DNA of 64,000 nt from Chitinophagales bacterium (GTDB taxonomy: Bacteria > Bacteroidota > Bacteroidia > Chitinophagales > Saprospiraceae), in contig JAFLBO010000005.1 of NCBI GenBank assembly GCA_017303475.1, forward strand, positions 1 through 64,000, written 5' to 3'. Below the pieces are notes generated by a model. The model saw only the letters and a list, made by a program, of their open reading frames with translations. It was not told where the DNA came from and did not search any database. Below are positions 7,047 through 15,527 of the stretch, piece by piece. Position 1 is the stretch's first letter; each line of letters opens with the position of its first letter. Both the position numbers and the translations under genes were made by a program.

Positions 7047-8738
7047 ATGAATACTGAATTACTTGGCGTGCTCGCCATATTCCTGCTCTCTGTCCTGTTG
7101 GCAATACCATTAGGACGCTATGTTGCCCGGGTTTACCTGGGAACCCCCACCTTGCTTGACCCGGTGATGGGGCCGCTGGAAAAACTCCTTTTCCAAATCA
7201 GCCGAATTGATGCTCACCGGGATATGGACTGGAAAGAGCAGTTGAAAGCCATGTTGTCCATAAATCTGATTTGGTTTCTTATTACCATGGCCGTTTTGAT
7301 GAATATGAGCTGGTTGCCACTGAAACCCGACGGAAATCCTTCCATGTCGGCGGATCTGGCTTTTAATACGGCCATTTCTTTCGTGGTGAACTGCAACTTG
7401 CAGCATTATAGTGGAGAATCCGGCCTTAGTTACCTGGGCCAATTAATGCTCATGTTCCTTCAATTTGTAAGTGCAGCCATCGGTATGGCAGCTGCTGTAA
7501 TCGTTTTTAACAGCCTGCGCGATCAGCAATCCACCGGCCTGGGTAATTTTTGGAACTATTTTACCAAAAGTATTACACGCATTTTGCTCCCTGTTTCTGT
7601 ACTGGGCGCTATCATTTTTACCTTTCAGGGTATGCCCGTCACGTTAGAAGGCAAAGACACCATGGTTTCGCTTCAAGGAGATACGGTTCAGGTGAGTCGC
7701 GGACCTGTGGCGCCTTTTGTGGCTATCAAACACCTGGGTACCAATGGCGGTGGGTTTTTCGGAGCAAACTCCGCGCATCCGCTCGAAAATATCAACTACC
7801 TGACGAACGAACTGCAACTGCTATTACAGTTTCTGATTCCACTTGCCATGGTATTTGCTATGGGTTATTTTGTTAAAAAAAGGAAGTTCGCCCTCATGAT
7901 TTTCGGGGTTATGACCTTGGGTTTCCTGATACTGGTTATTCCTAATATCTATACCGAAATGCAAGGTAATCCGGCCATTAGCCAAATGGGCATTGACCAA
8001 AGTCTCGGCGCTATGGAAGGCAAGGAGGTCAGAAATGGCGCCGCTTCTTCCGGATACTGGTCTATTCTTACCACGGTGATATCCACCGGCTCGGTAAATG
8101 CCATGCACGACAGCACGATGCCGCTATCTGGCATGAATGAATTACTGGCCATGATGGTCAACGGATTTTTCGGTGGTTGCGGCGTTGGGATTCTGAATAT
8201 CTACATATATATCATTATCGCAGTGTTTATCAGCGGATTAATGGTAGGAAGAACTCCTGAATTTATGGGTAAAAAAGTGGAAGCCCGGGAGGTCAAAATA
8301 GCCATGCTAACAGCACTGCTCAGCCCTTTACTCATCATGGGAGGAACCGCACTCGCTGCATGGATGGTGGTGAACAACCCTGATTTGCCCTGGCTGAATA
8401 ACCCATCTTTTCATGGCTTTTCAGAAATGCTGTACGAAATGACCTCTGCTAATGCGAATAATGGCTCCGGCTTTGAAGGACTTGGCGACAATAATCCATT
8501 CTGGAACATTTCAACCGGGATCGTGCTGTTGTTTGGCCGGTTTATACCCATCATTGGCCCGGTAGCCATTGCTGGTTTACTGGCCGGGAAAAAGTTTATC
8601 CCGGAAAGTGCCGGCACGCTCAAAACGGATACCCTCACTTTCGGCGCCATGATCTTCTCAGTGATAGTGATCCTCACGGCATTGTCTTATTTCCCTGCCT
8701 TAACCCTTGGGCCTTTGGCAGAGTATTTTACCATGTAA
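7047..8738 (+). CDS. kdpA: KdpA, potassium-translocating subunit of the K+-transporting ATPase
   Basis: 563 residues from the ATG at 7047; a TTG at 7041 is also in frame but gives only two more residues. It is a polytopic inner-membrane protein with the four pore loops of the K+ selectivity filter: CNLQHYSGESG, GTNGGGFFGANSAHP, VNGFFGGCGVG and TSANANNGSGF. The length matches the family (about 557 in E. coli). It receives K+ from the periplasm and passes it to the KdpB pump. It is second in the kdpFABC order. Confidence 0.97.
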   Translation: MNTELLGVLAIFLLSVLLAIPLGRYVARVYLGTPTLLDPVMGPLEKLLFQISRIDAHRDMDWKEQLKAMLSINLIWFLITMAVLMNMSWLPLKPDGNPSMSADLAFNTAISFVVNCNLQHYSGESGLSYLGQLMLMFLQFVSAAIGMAAAVIVFNSLRDQQSTGLGNFWNYFTKSITRILLPVSVLGAIIFTFQGMPVTLEGKDTMVSLQGDTVQVSRGPVAPFVAIKHLGTNGGGFFGANSAHPLENINYLTNELQLLLQFLIPLAMVFAMGYFVKKRKFALMIFGVMTLGFLILVIPNIYTEMQGNPAISQMGIDQSLGAMEGKEVRNGAASSGYWSILTTVISTGSVNAMHDSTMPLSGMNELLAMMVNGFFGGCGVGILNIYIYIIIAVFISGLMVGRTPEFMGKKVEAREVKIAMLTALLSPLLIMGGTALAAWMVVNNPDLPWLNNPSFHGFSEMLYEMTSANANNGSGFEGLGDNNPFWNISTGIVLLFGRFIPIIGPVAIAGLLAGKKFIPESAGTLKTDTLTFGAMIFSVIVILTALSYFPALTLGPLAEYFTM

Positions 8739-8770
8739 ACCTTTCTCGTTTACGCACAATTTAATTGATC

Positions 8771-10810
8771 ATGAATGATAAAAGAAATAAGGGCTTGTTC
8801 CAAGCAGCCCTGGTCCGTGCCGCTCTTTGGCAATCGGTTGTAAAATTAAATCCGGTCCAATTGTTTCGCAATCCGGTAATGTTTACCGTAGAAATTGGAA
8901 CCTTCATTATGTTGGTGGTGACCATACTTTCTATGCGGGACGATGCTAATCCCGGGCTTATGGGAACACCAGGATATAATTTCACCATTTTCCTGCTCCT
9001 TTTGCTCACCGTTCTTTTCGCCAATTTCGCCGAAGCCTTCGCCGAAGCCAGGGGCAAAGCTCAGGCAGATTCTTTGAGAAAAACACGAAAAGACACTCCT
9101 GCCAAGCTGCTTTCAGGCAATACCATAACACAGGTTTCTTCCTCTTCACTCAGAAAAGGAGACAGGTTTGTCTGTGAAGCCGGCGATACCATTCCCATGG
9201 ACGGCGAAATCCTGGAAGGCCTGGCCTCTGTGGATGAAAGCGCCATTACCGGCGAATCGGCGCCCGTAATCCGGGAGGCCGGTGGCGATAAATCTTCTGT
9301 TACAGGGGGGACTAAAGTGCTTTCAGACCGAATTGTTGTGGAGGTTACTGCCCAACCCGGCGAAAGCTTTCTGGATAAAATGATCGCTTTGGTAGAAGGC
9401 GCCAGTCGCCAAAAAACACCGAATGAAATCGCATTGACCATTTTGTTGGCCGGATTCACCATCGTATTTGTCATTGTTTGTGTTGCCCTGAAACCTTTTG
9501 CAGACTACGCCCAAACACCCATCTCTATTGCCGCCTATGTTTCCTTGTTTGTTTGCCTGATACCAACTACCATTGGTGGACTCCTTTCAGCTATTGGTAT
9601 CGCCGGAATGGACAGGGCGCTCAGGGCTAATGTGGTGACCAAATCCGGTAAAGCTGTGGAAACAGCCGGAGATTTGGATACCTTATTGCTGGATAAAACC
9701 GGTACCATAACCATTGGAAACCGCAAGGCCACCAATTTCTACGCTGCGGAAGATATATCCCGCGATGAACTCATCAAATTCAGCGTGCTCGCTTCTTTGG
9801 CAGATGAAACCCCTGAAGGTAAAAGTATTGTAGAATTGGCCAGTCCTGAACTGGTGAAAGGATTGAGTATTCAGGGCGCTACTTTGATCAAATTTACCGC
9901 CGAAACCCGCACCAGTGGCGTTAATATGCCAAACGGGACCCGCATCCGCAAAGGCGCGCAAGACACCATCAGGAAACTGGTGGAACAGGCAGGAAATCAT
10001 TTCTCTGAAAAAACGGCTGCAGAAATCAAACACATTTCAGCCAACGGCGGCACTCCGCTGGCCGTTGCGGTGGATGAAAAAGTGGTTGGTGTGATTGAAT
10101 TACAAGATATCATCAAACCCGGTATTCAGGAACGTTTCCAGCGTTTACGCCAAATGGGTGTGAAAACAGTTATGGTGACCGGCGATAACCCGTTGACAGC
10201 CAAATATATAGCTGAAAAAGCTGGTGTGGATGATTTTATTGCCGAGGCTAAGCCGGAAGATAAGATGAATTACATTCGCAATGAACAGGCCCAGGGTAAA
10301 CTGGTTGCCATGATGGGTGACGGCACCAACGATGCCCCCGCCCTGGCGCAGGCCGACGTAGGTGTGGCTATGAATTCAGGTACGCAAGCTGCCAAAGAAG
10401 CAGGTAACATGGTTGATCTTGACAACGATCCTACCAAACTGATTGAAGTGGTGGAAATCGGTAAACAGCTGCTGATGACCCGTGGTACTTTAACCACGTT
10501 TTCAATTGCCAATGATGTGGCCAAATATTTCGCCATTGTGCCGGCCTTGTTTATTTCATCTATTCCGGCATTGCAGGCGCTCAATATCATGCAACTTGCC
10601 TCCCCGGAATCAGCCATCCTCTCGGCAGTTATTTTTAACGCTGTTGTGATTCCGGCTTTAATTCCGCTGGCATTGAAAGGCGTTGCCTATAAACCAATTG
10701 GCGCATCCGCCTTGTTACGGCGTAATTTGCTGGTGTATGGCCTTGGAGGTATCGTTGTTCCGTTCATCGGAATCAAGCTCATTGATATGATCGTGAGCAT
10801 GTTTCTGTAA
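8771..10810 (+). CDS. kdpB: KdpB, P-type ATPase catalytic subunit
   Basis: 679 residues from the ATG at 8771 (a TTG at 8765 is an alternative). P-type ATPase signatures are present: the actuator TGES motif ([10 protein letters not shown]), phosphorylated Asp308 in DKTGTIT, the nucleotide-binding region, [14 protein letters not shown], and [13 protein letters not shown] for Mg2+. ATP hydrolysis drives K+ import together with KdpA. The length and the Asp position agree with E. coli KdpB (682 residues, D307). The 32-bp gap after kdpA suggests one operon. Confidence 0.98.
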   Translation: MNDKRNKGLFQAALVRAALWQSVVKLNPVQLFRNPVMFTVEIGTFIMLVVTILSMRDDANPGLMGTPGYNFTIFLLLLLTVLFANFAEAFAEARGKAQADSLRKTRKDTPAKLLSGNTITQVSSSSLRKGDRFVCEAGDTIPMDGEILEGLASVDESAITGESAPVIREAGGDKSSVTGGTKVLSDRIVVEVTAQPGESFLDKMIALVEGASRQKTPNEIALTILLAGFTIVFVIVCVALKPFADYAQTPISIAAYVSLFVCLIPTTIGGLLSAIGIAGMDRALRANVVTKSGKAVETAGDLDTLLLDKTGTITIGNRKATNFYAAEDISRDELIKFSVLASLADETPEGKSIVELASPELVKGLSIQGATLIKFTAETRTSGVNMPNGTRIRKGAQDTIRKLVEQAGNHFSEKTAAEIKHISANGGTPLAVAVDEKVVGVIELQDIIKPGIQERFQRLRQMGVKTVMVTGDNPLTAKYIAEKAGVDDFIAEAKPEDKMNYIRNEQAQGKLVAMMGDGTNDAPALAQADVGVAMNSGTQAAKEAGNMVDLDNDPTKLIEVVEIGKQLLMTRGTLTTFSIANDVAKYFAIVPALFISSIPALQALNIMQLASPESAILSAVIFNAVVIPALIPLALKGVAYKPIGASALLRRNLLVYGLGGIVVPFIGIKLIDMIVSMFL

Positions 10811-10862
10811 TTTCCATAGATTTTTCATCAATCAGAAATGATTGAACAACCAATTTTAATTC

Positions 10863-11420
10863 ATGAAAACGCACATATTTTCTTCAATTGTCCTCACATT
10901 CAGCTTCATGTTGATCACCATGGGAGGATATACAGGACTGGTTTGGGGCATTGGCCAGTTAGCGCCAAATCAGGGAAAAGGCATAACCATTCAACAAAAT
11001 GGGAAAAGTTATTACGAAAATATCGGTCAGACTTTTTCAGACGACCGCTATTTCTGGTCCCGACCCTCTGCGGTGGGGTATAATGCAGCCGGATCAGCTG
11101 GTTCCAATAAGGGACCAAGCAACCCGGATTACTTGCGGCAGGTGCAAGATAGAATTGATACCTTTATGGTGCACCATCCGGGCATATCCAAGGCTGAAAT
11201 TCCAGCCGATCTGGTTACAGCCTCAGGCTCTGGTCTGGACCCGCATATTTCACCTCAGGCTGCCTATGTTCAGGCTGGCCGAATTGCCAGGACACGTTCC
11301 ATACCGGAAGCGGAAGTTCAAAAACTGGTAAGCAAACACATAGAAGGTCCCTGGCTTGGTCTTTTCGGTCCTTCGAAAGTAAACGTGCTTGAACTTAACC
11401 TTGCGCTTGATCAACAATAA
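10863..11420 (+). CDS. kdpC: KdpC, K+-transporting ATPase subunit
   Basis: 185 residues with an N-terminal membrane anchor (about 7-30, IVLTFSFMLITMGGYTGLVWGIG) and a periplasmic domain with the KdpC pattern YFWSRPSAVGYN and GSGLDPHISPQAA. KdpC is an accessory subunit that stabilises the KdpA-KdpB assembly. The size is normal for the family (about 190). It follows kdpB after 52 bases and is followed 16 bases later by the porin gene. Confidence 0.97.
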   Translation: MKTHIFSSIVLTFSFMLITMGGYTGLVWGIGQLAPNQGKGITIQQNGKSYYENIGQTFSDDRYFWSRPSAVGYNAAGSAGSNKGPSNPDYLRQVQDRIDTFMVHHPGISKAEIPADLVTASGSGLDPHISPQAAYVQAGRIARTRSIPEAEVQKLVSKHIEGPWLGLFGPSKVNVLELNLALDQQ

Positions 11421-11436
11421 CCAATTACCTCCTTTC

Positions 11437-12516
11437 ATGAAAAAGATTCTTATTTTCCTCATGCTGACTCTCCCACTGCTTGCAGTGGCTCAATTAGATA
11501 GTGCTGATTTGACTGTTTCCGTCAATGGTTATGCAGAACCTTATTTTGGATACGACATAAATCAACCAACCGACGGAAATCGCCCGGGATTTGTGTATTC
11601 ACATAACCGTCATAACGAGGTTAATTTAAACCTGGCATACCTCAAAGCAACGGTTAACGCCAAAAGAATGCGCGGCAACCTGGCTTTGATGGCCGGCACT
11701 TACGCCAATGCCAATCTTGCTGCCGAACCGGGCACCTTAAGAAATCTGTTTGAAGCAAATGCCGGGATCAAACTTTCAAAAAAACACGATCTATGGCTGG
11801 ATGCCGGCCTTTTTGGATCACATATCGGGTTTGAAAGCGCCATTGGAAAAGATTGCCGGACGCTTACCCGAAGCATAGCTGCTGATAATTCACCTTATTA
11901 CGAATCTGGCGCTAAACTGACCTATACCTCCGGAAATGGCGAGTGGTTACTCAGCGGACTGGTGCTCAACGGATGGCAACGTATTCAGCGGGTTCCCGGA
12001 AACTCCACACCCGCGCTGGGTTGGCAGGTTCAATACAAACCAAGCTCGCGAATTACCCTGAACAGTAGTTCATTTTTTGGTTCAGACAAGCCGGATGAGG
12101 CATCCCTTTACCGGGTTTTCCATAACTTTTATGGCATTTTTCAGCTCAACAATCATTGGGGAATAACCCTTGGTCTGGATACCGGGTGGGAAGAAAACCC
12201 GACAGAAGGCGAAGAGGCTTTTGTTTGGTATACCCCACAAATGGTGGTCAGATACGCGCCAAACAACCGTGTTGCCCTTGCCGCCCGGGCAGAATATTAC
12301 AGCGATGAGCATGGCGTGATCATTTCAACCGGTACAGAGAATGGTTTTAAAACCATGGGTTTTTCCGCAAACCTGGACGTACAGGTACATAAAAATGCAG
12401 TTTGGCGACTGGAAGGCAAACTTCTCAGCAGTGAAGACGATATATTCAGGGATCAGGATGGTAACGCTACCAACAGTAATACAGTGCTTACTACCGCTCT
12501 TGCTATTTGGTTTTAA
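11437..12516 (+). CDS. Outer-membrane beta-barrel porin of the kdp operon
   Basis: 359 residues from the ATG at 11437, which opens a clear signal peptide (MKKILIFLMLTLPLLAVAQ). The mature part has the alternating aromatic/polar pattern of a beta-barrel, begins with VNGYAEPYFGYDINQP, and ends in a hydrophobic residue plus aromatics (LAIWF), the usual signal for outer-membrane insertion. It resembles the OmpL-like 'porin-2' families of Bacteroidota. Its place between kdpC and the sensor genes suggests it lets K+ or an osmolyte through the outer membrane; that role is inferred. Confidence 0.82.
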   Translation: MKKILIFLMLTLPLLAVAQLDSADLTVSVNGYAEPYFGYDINQPTDGNRPGFVYSHNRHNEVNLNLAYLKATVNAKRMRGNLALMAGTYANANLAAEPGTLRNLFEANAGIKLSKKHDLWLDAGLFGSHIGFESAIGKDCRTLTRSIAADNSPYYESGAKLTYTSGNGEWLLSGLVLNGWQRIQRVPGNSTPALGWQVQYKPSSRITLNSSSFFGSDKPDEASLYRVFHNFYGIFQLNNHWGITLGLDTGWEENPTEGEEAFVWYTPQMVVRYAPNNRVALAARAEYYSDEHGVIISTGTENGFKTMGFSANLDVQVHKNAVWRLEGKLLSSEDDIFRDQDGNATNSNTVLTTALAIWF

Positions 12517-12540
12517 TTAGTTGACTTCCTGTGAAAATGA

Positions 12541-12580
12541 TTTGGGTGTCTGGTTCATAACAATTGATCAGACACCCAAA
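12541..12580 (+). other. Stem-loop between porin and sensor genes
   Basis: TTTGGGTGTCTG (12541-12552) pairs perfectly with CAGACACCCAAA (12569-12580) across a 16-base loop. No proper T run follows (taaaatttt), so it is more likely an RNA-stability or partial-attenuation structure that lowers the sensor genes relative to the transporter genes. Confidence 0.6.
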
Positions 12581-12595
12581 TAAAATTTTCAAATT

Positions 12596-13723
12596 ATGCC
12601 TCTATCCCGGGAAGAATCTGCACAACATTTCCTCGACCTGATTCAAAAGTCTCGTCGAGGAAAATTTAAAATTTACATAGGCATGAGTGCCGGTGTAGGC
12701 AAGTCATACCGTATGCTTCAGGAGGCACACGCACTGTTGAAAAGTGGAATTGACGTAAAAATTGGCTATATTGAAACCCATAAAAGAAAAGAAACAGAGG
12801 CATTGATGGAAGGCCTTCCGCTTATTCCCCGCCGAAAATTGTTTTATAAAGGTCGCGAATTAGATGAAATGGATACACAGGCCATTATCAACCAGCGCCC
12901 TGAAGTGGTGATTGTTGACGAACTGGCACATTCCAATATCGAAGGCAGTAAAAATGAAAAACGATGGCAGGATGTAATGGATATCCTTTCGGTGGGAATC
13001 AATGTGATTAGTGCGGTCAATATTCAGCACATAGAAAGCCTGAATGAAGAAATCAAATCAATCACCGGTGTTGAGGTCAAAGAACGTATTCCGGATAGTG
13101 TGCTGGCGCAGGCAGATGAAGTGGTCAATATAGATCTAACTGCCGGTGAACTGATTGCCCGCATGAAAGAAGGCAAAATCTACCACGGAGACAAGATTGA
13201 AGCGGCTTTGCAAAACTTTTTCAAAAGCGATCATATTCTGCAATTACGCGAACTGGCACTCAAAGAAGTGGCCTCTCAGGTAGAACGAAAAGTAGAAACA
13301 GAAATAGCTCCCATCACACCGGTCCGCCATGAACGTTTTATGGCCTGTATCAGCAGCAACGAATCCACAGCTAAACATGTGATACGAAAAACAGCCCGAC
13401 TGGCCAATTACTATCATTCCAAATGGTATGTACTGTATGTACAAACACCAAAGGAAAGCCCAGATAAAATCCCGCTCGACAAGCAGCGTTATCTGATTAA
13501 TAACTTCAAGCTTGCTACTGAGCTGGGCGCCGAAATCATCAAGGTGGAGCATCAAAGTGTCAGCACCGCCATCATTGAAAAGGCGGAAGAGCGGAACATT
13601 ACGACAATATGTATAGGTAAGCCGCACCTGAATTTGTTTCGGGTTATACTGGCTACCAATGTTTTTAACGGATTGCTCAAAAAACTCTCCTGCAGTAACA
13701 TAGACCTGGTCATTCTGAGTTGA
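12596..13723 (+). CDS. KdpD-type sensor module without kinase domain (KdpD N-domain plus USP domain)
   Basis: 375 residues. The KdpD N-terminal domain covers about 20-230, with the nucleotide-binding loop SAGVGKS and the acidic motif VVIVDELAHSN. A universal-stress-protein domain follows from about 245 to the end. E. coli KdpD is near 900 residues and continues with four membrane helices, GAF and a histidine kinase; all of these are absent. The next gene, one base downstream, supplies a membrane kinase, so this protein probably acts as a soluble K+/nucleotide-sensing partner. Short stand-alone forms are known in several phyla. Confidence 0.9.
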   Translation: MPLSREESAQHFLDLIQKSRRGKFKIYIGMSAGVGKSYRMLQEAHALLKSGIDVKIGYIETHKRKETEALMEGLPLIPRRKLFYKGRELDEMDTQAIINQRPEVVIVDELAHSNIEGSKNEKRWQDVMDILSVGINVISAVNIQHIESLNEEIKSITGVEVKERIPDSVLAQADEVVNIDLTAGELIARMKEGKIYHGDKIEAALQNFFKSDHILQLRELALKEVASQVERKVETEIAPITPVRHERFMACISSNESTAKHVIRKTARLANYYHSKWYVLYVQTPKESPDKIPLDKQRYLINNFKLATELGAEIIKVEHQSVSTAIIEKAEERNITTICIGKPHLNLFRVILATNVFNGLLKKLSCSNIDLVILS

Positions 13724-13724
13724 T

Positions 13725-15458
13725 ATGAAAATTAAGGCAAAACTTAACCTGGGCGTGGGTCTCCTGTTCGCACTCATTATTCTGCTGGCTTTCGTCAGTA
13801 TCAGGCAGGTTACCCTGTGGGCTCAGGACACTAAAAATATTCTGAAAGCGAATTACAACTCGCTGGAGTATTCGAGAATAATATTGGATGCTATGGCTGG
13901 AAAAATGCCTGAAGACCAGACTATTCAGCTGATTGAACAAAATATTAGTCGCCAAGAAGCCAATATTACCGAAACGGGAGAAGCAGAACTAACCCAAAAC
14001 CTTAGGGTTGCTTTCCAACAATTCAAATCAGATCAGCAGGATACGGTTGCTGTAACTAAGATGCAGGAGGCCATTCACGGTATTATGAAGGTTAACCTGG
14101 ATGCCATCCGGCTCAAGAGTGAAATTGCCGAAAAAACAGCTGAAGGCGCCGTTTTCTGGTTGAGTATTCTGGGTACTTTTTGCTTCCTTATTGCCTTTGT
14201 ACTGGTATTTAATCTTCCATCCAATATTGCCGATCCCATCCAGGAATTAACAGAACGTATTAAAAATATAGCGTCAGGGGATTATTCCCAGCGCGTTCAT
14301 TTTCGAAGCAGCAGTGAATTTGGCGAATTAGCCGGCTCTTTCAATACCATGGCTGAAAAATTGCAGGAATACAACAACAGCAATTTATCACGTCTCATGA
14401 CGGAAAAGCGGAGAATTGAAACCCTGATTGATAATATGTATGATCCGGTAATGGGGCTGGATGAAGAGAAAAAGTTTCTTTTTGCCAATGAAGAAGCTTT
14501 GAAAATATGCGGACTGACTTCTGCGCAGTTCATTGGCAAACCAGCGCTTGAACTTTCCGTAACCAATGATCTTATTCGATCCTTGATGAAGGAAATATTG
14601 TCGGAAAAAGACGATCTGCCTGGAACACGGCCTACCCTGAAAATTTATGCCAATGGCCGGGAAAGCTATTTTGAAAAAGAAATTCACAGAATAGCCATCA
14701 CGCCCACCGGTGAAAAGTCGCCCAGAAATATCGGGTATGTAATTTTGCTCAGAAATGTGACAGCCTATAAAGAGCTGGATTTCGCCAAAACCAATTTTAT
14801 AGCCACCGTGTCCCATGAGTTTAAAACCCCCATTTCAGCCATCAAAATGAGTCTTCAACTGCTGGAAAGTGAGCATGTCGGACCAATGAATGAAGAACAA
14901 AAACACTTGCTGGCGGGTATTCGGGAAGATGCAGAACGGCTGTTGAAAATTACCGGTGAATTGCTTGTTATGGCACAAGTGGAAACAGGCAATATTCAGT
15001 TAACGCTATCGCCTTCTGATGTGCCATTGATTTTTTCCAGAGCAATGGACGCCAACCGCCTGTTTGCGGAACAAAAATCCATTCGATTTGAGGTTGATTG
15101 TCAAGCGGACTTGCCTCAGGTACTCGCTGATAGCGATAAAACAACCTGGGTACTGGTGAATTTAATCTCTAATGCTATCAGGTATTCTTACGATAATGCG
15201 ACCGTGTATCTTTCAGCCAAACAGCTTGATCACCAGGTTGAAATAAAAGTCAGAGATACCGGTCAGGGAATTCCACCACAATATGTAGATAAAGTTTTTG
15301 ACCGCTTTTTCAGGGTGCCTGGCTCAGCTAAGGAAGGAACAGGGCTTGGGTTGGCTATCAGCAGAGAGTTTATGGAGGCCCAGGGCGGCCAAATTTCTCT
15401 AACAAGTGAATTCGGGGCCGGCACTACATTTACCCTGCTTTTAAAAGCAAATACTTAG
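13725..15458 (+). CDS. Membrane histidine kinase (HAMP-PAS-HisKA-HATPase) of the kdp locus
   Basis: 577 residues. Two membrane helices (about 8-26 and 143-164) flank a periplasmic segment of about 115 residues. HAMP at about 165-220, PAS at about 230-345, dimerisation/phosphorylation domain with His364 (TVSHEFKTP), then an ATPase domain with the N box (LISNAIRY), DTGQGIPPQYVDKVF and GTGLGLAIS. It starts one base after the stop codon of the KdpD-like gene, so the two are probably translationally coupled. The likely partner is the NtrC-type regulator at 5287-6630, the only response regulator in the window. Confidence 0.92.
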   Translation: MKIKAKLNLGVGLLFALIILLAFVSIRQVTLWAQDTKNILKANYNSLEYSRIILDAMAGKMPEDQTIQLIEQNISRQEANITETGEAELTQNLRVAFQQFKSDQQDTVAVTKMQEAIHGIMKVNLDAIRLKSEIAEKTAEGAVFWLSILGTFCFLIAFVLVFNLPSNIADPIQELTERIKNIASGDYSQRVHFRSSSEFGELAGSFNTMAEKLQEYNNSNLSRLMTEKRRIETLIDNMYDPVMGLDEEKKFLFANEEALKICGLTSAQFIGKPALELSVTNDLIRSLMKEILSEKDDLPGTRPTLKIYANGRESYFEKEIHRIAITPTGEKSPRNIGYVILLRNVTAYKELDFAKTNFIATVSHEFKTPISAIKMSLQLLESEHVGPMNEEQKHLLAGIREDAERLLKITGELLVMAQVETGNIQLTLSPSDVPLIFSRAMDANRLFAEQKSIRFEVDCQADLPQVLADSDKTTWVLVNLISNAIRYSYDNATVYLSAKQLDHQVEIKVRDTGQGIPPQYVDKVFDRFFRVPGSAKEGTGLGLAISREFMEAQGGQISLTSEFGAGTTFTLLLKANT

Positions 15459-15527
15459 GAAAAATAACCATAGATATTTTCTTGTTACCTATATTCGCCA
15501 AATTGTTGACTGAAATTACCTAAAATC

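Noticed and set aside
12541..12580. The stem-loop after the porin gene as an intrinsic terminator
   Set aside because: The stem is strong but the sequence after it lacks a T run, and the sensor genes downstream seem to belong to the same operon.
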